Shown here piece after piece: positions 56,164 to 64,000 of a stretch of DNA of 64,000 nt (positions are counted from its first letter, which is position 1; each line of letters opens with the position of its first letter). Source of the DNA: Anastatus disparis. Taxonomy: Eukaryota > Arthropoda > Insecta > Hymenoptera > Eupelmidae. The notes under the pieces were generated by a model. That model saw only the letters and a list, made by a program, of their open reading frames with translations, was not told the DNA's origin and ran no database searches. The stretch covers positions 399,501-463,500 of the forward strand of contig JAFFSR010000249.1 in assembly GCA_017163975.1 (NCBI GenBank), written 5' to 3'. Both the position numbers and the translations under genes were made by a program.

Positions 56164-56572
56164 CGGTTCCCCCTTCCGGGTTAACCAACATGGTTTCAGT
56201 TCCTTCTTTCAGGTTCACCGGCTTCATCAGCTCAGGTTGAATAGTTATCTTCCCTCCCGCATCACCAGGTTGCGTATCAGATCGGAGGGTTGTTTTCTGG
56301 TCACCTCGGGCTGCTAAGCTATCCCAGATTCAGCTAGGCGAGCTCTCGAGCCGACGATGTCAAGCCAGATTCCTTGTGTTCCTAACGCCCGTACCCCCAG
56401 GTACCCCGTGGCTCTTAACTACCAGAGCCCACAGAGGCCGTCAGCTCCAGTCGCGTGAGCGCTCCATACCCCACATCTCTAGAGCCTGCCTAGCAGGATG
56501 AGACGAGAGCGAAGAAGCACCGACCCAACGTCCCCCGCGCGAGAAGAAGGTTTTACAACCGCTGAAGGAAGG
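56164..56572 (-). pseudogene. Non-LTR 5' leader and ORF1 start
   Basis: A GC-rich sequence unlike its surroundings, representing the 5' end of the minus-strand retrotransposon. ORF1 coding sequence here is not confidently readable. It ends exactly at the TTTAAGATAAT duplication. Confidence 0.6.
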
Positions 56573-56583
56573 TTTAAGATAAT

Positions 56584-57270
56584 ATTATTACGTAATTTAT
56601 AAATATCAAATATTTAATAAATTTATTTATATTTGATCAATTGAAATTTAATGCAACTAAATGAAATTATGTACAATTTTTGTTATAGAAACATGGAATT
56701 TTCAATTCATCAATTTTTTATAAGTGATCGAAATTTACGAAAAATTAATTTATTATATATCTGAATTTTAATATATGTATACAACTATCTATATATAGTT
56801 TTAAGACCAGATTCAGTAGACCACCCCCCCCCCCTCCAGGCCCCCCTCAACCTCCCTCAGCCTCCCCTAAAATTACGTTATAATTCTTTCTCTAAATGGA
56901 TTTTTTTTATAGTTGCATTATTTTTTATCAGATTTCCTCCCTTAGAACCTTTTTAGCCCCCCCCCATCCTCCTTTCGGACCCCCTTATCCTCACCTCAGC
57001 CCTCTCTCAATCTGTTATAATGTTATTGTTGTTTTAATAATATTATCCCTAATAATATATATGTATATATATATATATTGGAAACTTCCTCTGCATTACA
57101 ATTGTTCAGGAATAAATGTTAAAATTGAAGGAAATTACCTCTTGTTAAGAAATAAATTTTGTATAACATAATTTTTATTATTTTCTTTACTAATTGCAAT
57201 AATTATGATTACTATTTAAAATTTCATTAATTTATTCAGACCTAAAGTTTTCGGCCTTGAGACCAGCATA
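56584..57270. other. AT-rich DNA with pyrimidine tracts, no gene
   Basis: Includes a C-run at about 56823-56835 and CCCCCC tracts near 56956. 57185-57290 resembles 59885-59995 (ACCTAAAGTTTTCGGCCTTGAGACCA-like leader), so two satellite blocks each start with the same ~110-bp leader. Confidence 0.5.
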
Positions 57271-57329
57271 AAAATATATGACTGCATTAAGGATTTTCAT
57301 AATATATTCTGGCAAATTGCCGAAGAGAG

Positions 57330-60300
57330 CAGATGGGTTTGAATGATTGTTGCTCAGAAGATTAGACAAATTTAAGTAGCTATCGCTAAAAAAGGAGACA
57401 AATTTTCATCAGGGTTACTGCTAGCAGACCCATTTTGTTCACTATCGCTAAGAAGAGAAAACAAATTATTTTAACTGTCGCTAACGTAAACAGAAAGATT
57501 GTCTAACTGTCGCTGAAACGAGCGGACAGATATTTCAAACTATCGCTAAAGAGAGTAGACAAAATTCTGAAACTGCCGCTGGTAGCAGGCCAATTTTCTT
57601 AATTGTCGCTATAAAGAATCGACGAATCATTTCCAATGTCGCTAAAGAAAGCAGACAAATAATTTTTATTGTAAATTATAAGGACGGACCAATTATTATG
57701 ACTAATAATATAATGAGCAGACGAATTTTTTTTATGGTCGTTATGGTGGGTTTTTTTTACTGTTGCTAAAGAGAGCAGACAGAATTTTGTAATTGTCGTC
57801 TAAAATAACAGAAGAATTTTTATAATAGTCGCTGCTAACAGACCGATTTTATTTACTGTCGCTTAAAGTGCAAACATTATTGAAGCTGTCACTAAAGATA
57901 ACAGACAGATATTTTGACTGCAAAGATTTGTCGCTATAGAAAGCAGACATGTTACTAAAGGTAAATAAAAAGTGCAGACAAATTATTGTGATTGCCACTA
58001 AAATGAGCAGAAAAATTTTTTTGATTATCGCTATAACAAGAAGACAGTTTTTGTAAACTATCTCTAAAAAGAACGGACAAATTTTGGTAATAGTCGCTGC
58101 TAACGGGCCAATTTTATTTACTGTTGCTGAAAAATGCAATCATTTAAACTGTAGATTAAGAAAATAGGTAACTTTTCCGAGCTGAAGAGAGCGGGCAGAT
58201 ATTTTAAACTGTTGATAACGAGAGCAGACAGATATTTCTAAACCTAAATAAAAGCACCCTATTAAAAAAGTCCAGGTGGATTTCCACGTGGAAAATCCAC
58301 GTGGAATTCCACGTGGATTTTCAGTCTGATTTACTTGGATTTTCAGGGTGATTTACTTGGATTTTCAGGGTGAAAATCAGGGTGGAATTCCAGGTAGATT
58401 TTCAGGGTGAAAATCAGGTTGGAATTTTAAGGGGATTTTCAGTCTGAATTACTTGGATTTTCATAGTGAAATACCACTCTGATTTTGAGTCTAAAAATAC
58501 ACTCTGATTTTCATAGTGAAAATCCACTCTGATTTTCAGTCTGAAAATCCACTCTGATTTTCATAGTGAAAATTCCACTCTGATTTTCAGTCTGAAAATC
58601 CACCTGATTGTGGATATTTTTAAGCAATCAAAAAAATATTTTTATAAAATTAAATTTATTTATGTTTTTCATTGCAACCACAAAAAATATCTCTGTTCAC
58701 TTAATAGAATAGAACGTGAGAAAGTAGGGCGAATGATCGTCGTTTTAGACAAAATTAAACTGTTAGTTTATAAGCTCTAAAGTCTTTTATTCTTTTCGTG
58801 CGCGTTCGCTTGCCATAAGAAAGTCAATAGGTAGAAAGCGGAGCATCCCCTAACGGTTAATCATCAGTACTATTATATACATGTGTATATTCATATTCAA
58901 TAACTAACCACTAGGGGGCTACCACGCTTTTTATGTATTGACTTTCTTATGGCAAGCCAACGCGCATGAAAAGAATAAAAGACTTTAGAGCTTATAAACT
59001 AACAGTTTAATTTTGTCTAAAACGACGATCATTCGGCCTACTTTCTCACGTTCTATTCTATTAAGTGAGCAGAGATATTTTTGTGGTTGCAATGAAAAAC
59101 ATAAATAAATTTAATTTGATAAAAATATTTTTTTGAATGCTTAAATATATCCACAATCAGGGTGGATTTTCAGACTGAAAATCAGAGTGGATTTTCACTA
59201 TGAAAATCAGGGTGGATTTTCAGACTGAAAATCAAAGTGGATTTTCACTATGAAAATCAGAGTGGATTTTCACTATGAAAATCAGAGTGGATTTTCACTA
59301 TGAAAATCAGAGTGGATTTTCACTATGAAAATCAGAGTGGATTTTCAGACTCAAAATCAGAGTGGATTTTCACTATGAAAATCCAAGTAATTCAGACTGA
59401 AAATCCCCTTAAAATTCCAACCTGATTTTCACCCTGAAAATCTACCTGGAATTCCACCCTGATTTTCACCCTGAAAATCCAAGTAAATCACCCTGAAAAT
59501 CCAAGTAAATCAGACTGAAAATCCACGTGGAATTCCACGTGGATTTTCCACGTGGAAATCCACCTGGACTTTTTTAACAGGGCAGACAAATAATTCTAAC
59601 TATGTCTATAATTAGCAGACAAATATTTTATAATTACAGCTTAAGTAAACGGAAAGATTTTTTAAACTGTCACTAAAAAGAGCAGGCGAATTTTAATGCA
59701 TGTCACTAATAAGATCAGACGAATTTTTGTAAAGAGCGAACGAATTTTTGTAACGGTTGCTGCTAACAGACCAATTATATTTATTGTCACTAGAAATTGC
59801 AATGACATTGTTTCTATTATTGCTTAAGGAAACCGACAAATTGTTTAACTACCGTTAAAGAGAGTGAACAGATATTTTAAACTACCCCTCACTAATTGTA
59901 ATCGTTTTTAAACTTATTTTAAATTTTATTAACTTTTCCGGACCAAAAGCTTTTGGGTTTGAGACCATCATAAAAATATGTAGCGGCATTAAAAGTTTTT
60001 TTATAATCTATTTTTTTGAATCGCTAAAAAAAGCAATCAAATTTTAGTAATTGTCGCTACAATGAGATAAATTTTAATGACTATCGATAAAAAGAGCGGA
60101 CACATTTTCCAACTGTCACTGATAGCAAACTAATTTTTTTAACTGTTGCTGAAAAAAGCAGACAAATTTTAATGATTGCCACTCAAAGATTTTATTTACT
60201 GTCGCTAAAAAATGCTAATGAATTATTTAAATTGTCACCAAAGAAAACAGATAGATTGTCTGATTATCGCTAAAGAGAGCGAATAGATATTTTAAAATTA

Positions 60301-60330
60301 TCGCTATAGAAAGCAGACAAATTTTCTCAA
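57330..60330. repeat. Degenerate minisatellite, ~45-bp unit
   Basis: Dozens of variants of AACTGTCGCTAAAGAGAGCA followed by GACAAATTTT, spaced about 44-50 bp. The array is interrupted by the fold-back at 58257-59582. Open frames here are repeat artefacts. Confidence 0.85.
58257..59582. mobile_element. CCCT-ended fold-back element, family E (1326 bp)
   Basis: It starts CCCTATTAAAAAAGTCCAGG and ends CCTGGACTTTTTTAACAGGG. The outer arms are built of GGATTTTCA(G/C) and GAAAATCCAC words. The inner arms are longer unique sequence (AAGCGTGGTAGC near the centre, AAAGACTTTAGAGC). CA duplication lies at 58255-58256 and 59583-59584. The host minisatellite confirms the empty site: AAAAGCAGACAAAT fits the unit GAGCAGACAAAT. 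Confidence 0.92.
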
Positions 60331-60356
60331 CAACCATATGTATATTTATATATATT

Positions 60357-61624
60357 GTAACGTTTGGCTTTTCGGGCGGTTGAAGTAGACAACTCGTTGA
60401 CGTCGGCGGCATCAGACTTTTACTTTTACCTGAGGGTTGATACTGGAAGATGGTCGGTCGGTGGTTCGAATAAGCCAAAGTTCAAACTTACAAACTAAAT
60501 TGATTTTACTGAATTTAATAATAAAAATAAAAGTGACTTTAATAATGAAAATAAAAGAATTGTGTATTAATATTTGTAATTAAAGAAAAGAATTTACTAT
60601 TGCGTTTAAATACTAATTAAATAAATGAAATAAGCAAGCTTAAAATTAAAGTGATAATGACGGGGCGGATTTACAGGACAGGTTTAGCGGAACTGGTAAA
60701 TGAGTATGAGTCGTGCATTTAAAATTTTTCACAATAAATATTATTTGCATTTATTGAGTTAACTTAAAACTAATACAAGGTTAATTAATCTAATGATAAT
60801 CTTGGAATAACGGCCGGAAACGGCGGCGCGCAAAAATATGAATAATCAATTAATGCTAAGATCAAATTATGTCTTTAGGCGGTCGGTATTATTTTTACCG
60901 GAAATGCGGTTTAACAAAATTATACTTACACAAACTAAAAGTTAAGAAAAAGATAGATTATTTACAGTTTACGAGATTTAATTGATCTCTTTCTGGCGGT
61001 CGGTATTTATTTTTACCGGTGACGCGGTTTTTAAAAATCTTATTATTAATAAAGGAAAGATAATAAACTATATACAGGCTACGATATTATCGACGGCGGT
61101 TACGGTCAGAATCTACTTTACCGGCGGCAGATAATACGAGCAATGTCTCGATGACACCCGGTATAGACTGGAAGTAGGTCAGTGTCGCAGGAAGACATGA
61201 TAATGCTACCTCCAAGCCTCAGGGTAGACAAGGAGAGGATGAGCTAGTCGCGGAAACTCCATCGACTGGCGGAGGAACTACCTCGACCGAAAAGGTGGAG
61301 GTAAGAGATAGGAAACTATGTATAGAAAACCCCCTTATACATAGTTGCTGGGAATAGATGGAAAACTTAGTCAAGCTAAGCCCAGGTAAGAACGGTCTGC
61401 AATGTGTATAGGAATCCCCCTTATACACATTGAAACACGTAGGTGAGCTCTCACTATGTAAAGCATAACTTCTCTACACAGGGAAAGGGGAGAGAGTCCG
61501 TTTTAGCCGGCCGTCTTGCCGACTTATATGCTCTAGAGCGCTCTATTCCCATTGCGGGAGTAACGCCTCGTAGCGTTTGAGCGCGGAACCCGGTTTAAGC
61601 GCGATGCTTGAAATAGCATTGTCG

Positions 61625-61625
<1 letters not shown>
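60357..61625. mobile_element. Possible solo LTR or other GC-richer insert
   Basis: It begins TGTAACGTTTGGC, as many Ty3-type LTRs do, and ends near GTCGTAA within an AT microsatellite. It is distinctly richer in CGG words than its surroundings and has three copies of a GGCGGTCGGTAT...TTTACCGG motif (about 60876, 60992, 61096). The right end does not show a clear TG...CA pair, so the class is uncertain. No coding frame was recognised. Confidence 0.35.

Positions 61626-61627
<2 letters not shown>

Positions 61628-61664
<37 letters not shown>
61628..61664. repeat. (AT)n microsatellite
   Basis: A short pure AT run at the junction between the GC-richer insert and the palindrome. Confidence 0.9.
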
Positions 61665-61668
<4 letters not shown>

Positions 61669-62220
61669 CAAAGACAGATAGTTCGGCCCCTTCTTAATAA
61701 ACATAAAGACAAAGATGCTGATTTGTGGAGCTAGAGATGATTAAGAAGTTTCAAAAATTAAAAAAATTAGGAAACAGCCAAACTTTGATATTGTGTAGCT
61801 CCAAAACTAAACGCAGGAATAATCTAAAAAAAACAGGGTAATTTGTGGGTTGGAGGAAAACATGTAAAAAAAATTTCAGCGGAAAAAATTTTTGGTCAGG
61901 CTATTTGTCTGGGAATTGATCGTACATATATATATATGGTATATATTTTTGGTCAGGCTATTTGTCTGGGAATTGATCGTACATATATATATGTACGATC
62001 AATTCCCAGACAAATAGCCTGACCAAAAATTTTTTCCGCTGAAATTTTTTTTACATGTTTTCCTCCAACCCACAAATTACCCTGTTTTTTTTAGATTATT
62101 CCTGCGTTTAGTTTTGGAGCTACACAATATCAAAGTTTGGCTGTTTCCTAATTTTTTTAATTTTTGAAACTTTTTAATCATCTCTAGCTCCACAAATCAG
62201 CATCTTTGTCTTTATGTTTA
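61662..62220. mobile_element. TTAA-bounded palindrome plus truncated MITE end
   Basis: 61662-61693 is the last ~32 bp of the MITE family seen at 3574. 61698-62220 is a palindrome (TAAACATAAAGACAAAGATG ... complement) lying between TTAA 61694-61697 and TTAA 62221-62224. One end of its centre is a direct duplication of TTTTTGGTCAGGCTATTTGT. The inverted symmetry extends into the flanking MITE ends on both sides. Confidence 0.75.
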
Positions 62221-62224
62221 TTAA

Positions 62225-62605
62225 GAAGGGGCCGAACTATCTGTCTTTGTCTAATAGCGTTTTTCATCATTTATGTAAACACTATCCGGTAAAACAAGAA
62301 AAAAATAGCAGCCCCCGCTAGATATTAGTATAATAAGTAAATTTTGTAATAACAACCAAATTTTTTCACTGCGTAGTTTTTGAATAATTAGAGACCTACC
62401 AAAAAAAGATAGGTTATATTCTAGATTGCTAGTAGGTCTCTAATTAGTCAAAAACTATGCGGTAAAAAATTTGGTTGTTATTACAAAATTTTCTAATTAT
62501 ACTAATATCTAGCGGGGGCTGCTATTTTTTTCTTGTTATACCGGATAGTGTTTACATAAATGATGAAAAATGCTATTAGACAAAGACAGATAGTTCGGCC
62601 CCTTC
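62225..62605. mobile_element. Palindromic MITE with TTAA target sites (copy 2)
   Basis: Full-length second copy of the 3574-3953 element, about 95 percent identical by eye, with TTAA at 62221-62224 and 62606-62609. Confidence 0.88.
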
Positions 62606-62609
62606 TTAA

Positions 62610-64000
62610 TACTTTTTTTAGGAAAGTTTCTGAATTTTCAGAAAAAATATCCATAAAGTCATATAAACACATCAGAAGTTAAATATGTCAAATTCAAATC
62701 TTAAAATCTAAAAATTTGAGAGTTTGCTTCTTCCAACACACACCAAAAAATTCATGAAGATAAATTTGTTCAGTACAAAAGTATTCGTATGTGTCCCAGA
62801 ACAGCAATCAAGCCCTATTTCCAGCTAAAAATTAAAGTAGTGATCAAATTAAGCTAAAAATCACATAAAATGACCATATGATCCATATAATGATGTTTTA
62901 GGCCACTCGAATCATCACCAAAAAATTCATACTACTACATTTTCACAGTATAAAAATATTAACTGCAATCTTAGAATAGCTGTTTAATTATACTATCTGC
63001 TAAGAGTAAGAATTCAAATTATACCAAGTCATAAATTGATCATTTAGCTTTACCCAATGACAATTTTTTAACTTAAAGTCAGAGATTTGAATCAAGATTC
63101 ATGAATATATATTCTTAGTAAATGAAACAAATGATCTGTAACGAGCCTAGCGTTAATTCATATAGAAAAATTATTCAATTCTTCAATTACCCAAAATTAG
63201 TACATCGACCATGGATTAAATTCAACTTTCACGCCGTCAGAAAAAATTATGAAAATGATATATAATACTATCCGAGTTATAAATATGTAAACATAAAATA
63301 TGTGTAATGTACATTAAAACATTAACATTTAATCAAAAATAGTTCATTGAACTAACATTGATTACTTCATTCATTTCACATCTTTTGAACTTTTATTTCT
63401 GATCAAAAAATATTTACTCATCTAAAGTTCAGCAAATTCTAAATTACAAACACAATTATTAGTAATCACAGACACAAAGTATTCACCAGGAATGATCCAA
63501 TATATTACTAGCGAGAATCGTTGCTAAAATTTATAATCCCAACTCAAGTAACGACTGTTACTCGACGCAACTTCTACCTGGCATGTATATTTCTCGCGAT
63601 GTAATCAAAACCTTATAAAAAAGTAAATACAAGTGTGAAAAGAAACAGAGATAGTTTATTTACTTCTAGGTGTTTGCTAATCTCTTATAATAACTAAAAT
63701 TATAATTATTATTATAAAATGTCAGATGATAAGGAAATTCAGCATGTTGATAAAAAAAAAAAAATTGATAGAGAACATCTTCCATCTTATGACAAAAAAA
63801 AATAAAGTTGGATACCATGGATGTAGAAAACTAAAACTATAAACTCAATTTAATCTCTTCAATCTTTTGGAATAAACAATTTTTTGATTTGATTGATATA
63901 TTAGACAGTTAGTGAAGTGTTGAATGCAAAATTATATTTATATCTTATAAACTGAAAATAAAAAATTATTGTCAAACAATAGTTGCAAGTGATATATTGT
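62610..64000. other. AT-rich DNA, no gene recognised apart from a tiny ORF
   Basis: Unique-looking AT-rich sequence. A TATA-like CCTTATAAAAAAG (about 63611) precedes the 28-codon ORF at 63719 by about 105 bp. Confidence 0.4.
63719..63805 (+). CDS. Tiny ORF, 28 residues, tentative
   Basis: ATG to TAA encodes MSDDKEIQHVDKKKKIDREH then LPSYDKKK, charged and Lys-rich. The A-runs make it sensitive to indels. It might be the first exon of a gene leaving the window, but no donor site is evident. Not recognised. Confidence 0.2.
   Translation: MSDDKEIQHVDKKKKIDREHLPSYDKKK

Larger units (their letters stand above)
52183..56572 (-). mobile_element. I-group non-LTR retrotransposon, minus strand, RT deleted
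   Basis: On the minus strand: a GC-rich 5' leader (from 56572), ORF1 split by a large fold-back, the start of the APE endonuclease, RNase H, a C-terminal zinc/tail region, and a (TAA)n 3' tail (52183-52195). The duplication TTTAAGATAAT lies at 52172-52182 and 56573-56583. RNase H plus a (TAA)n tail point to the I/LOA-like group. The reverse transcriptase is missing. Confidence 0.85.

Overview
This is nuclear DNA from an animal, most likely an insect. It is AT-rich, has spliceosomal introns, and carries one exon of an NMDA receptor subunit 1 gene (minus strand, 29678-29929) plus a tail-to-tail pair of intron-containing RPA1-like OB-fold genes (plus strand 10548-16800; minus strand 20778-19024). 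Nearly everything else is transposon sequence, much of it nested, decayed and palindromic. I found no rRNA, tRNA, CRISPR or bacterial-type genes.

Layout. 1.2-5.76 kb: a decayed Helitron (zinc-binding N-terminus, HUH Rep, Pif1-type helicase), interrupted by a palindromic TTAA-flanked MITE. 6.6-10.0 kb: a large palindrome carrying two further insertions. 10.0-16.8 kb: the plus-strand RPA1-like gene; its first coding intron holds a full-length but dead APE-type non-LTR retrotransposon (10670-16063) flanked by TTATCTTT. 16.8-19.0 kb: a MITE and AT-rich DNA. 19.0-20.8 kb: the minus-strand RPA1-like paralogue, with a 373-bp palindromic element inserted in one exon. 21-29.2 kb: fold-back elements and MITEs. 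29.7 kb: the Nmdar1 exon. 30-32 kb: microsatellites. 32.16-37.7 kb: a 5.5-kb inverted pair of transposons with AGGTCA-rich terminal arrays. 38.66-45.86 kb: relics of a Polinton/Maverick-like element, namely a three-exon protein-primed-type DNA polymerase B gene with a TATA/Inr promoter, and an A32-like packaging ATPase split by a second 373-bp element. 47.9-49.6 kb: nested palindromes. 51.5-51.9 kb: a second Helitron Rep relic. 52.18-56.57 kb: a minus-strand I-group non-LTR element that has lost its reverse transcriptase. 57.3-60.3 kb: a degenerate ~45-bp minisatellite. 60.4-61.6 kb: a possible solo LTR. 61.7-62.6 kb: TTAA palindromes. 62.6-64 kb: AT-rich DNA with one tiny ORF.

The main pattern is a set of six long fold-back elements (6778, 19889, 26059, 45351, 54498, 58257) whose ends all read like CCCTnnTnAAAAAA. 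Their bodies are built from different short repeats. Empty-site comparison shows a 2-bp target duplication of no fixed sequence in four of them (TT, AA, TA, CA), and a fifth is flanked by TA on both sides. Two copies of the 373-bp family landed in coding exons (RPA1-like gene and ATPase). I saw no transposase for this group in the window.

Coordinates, splice sites and frames were read by eye. Family assignments rest on motif recognition, not on database searches.
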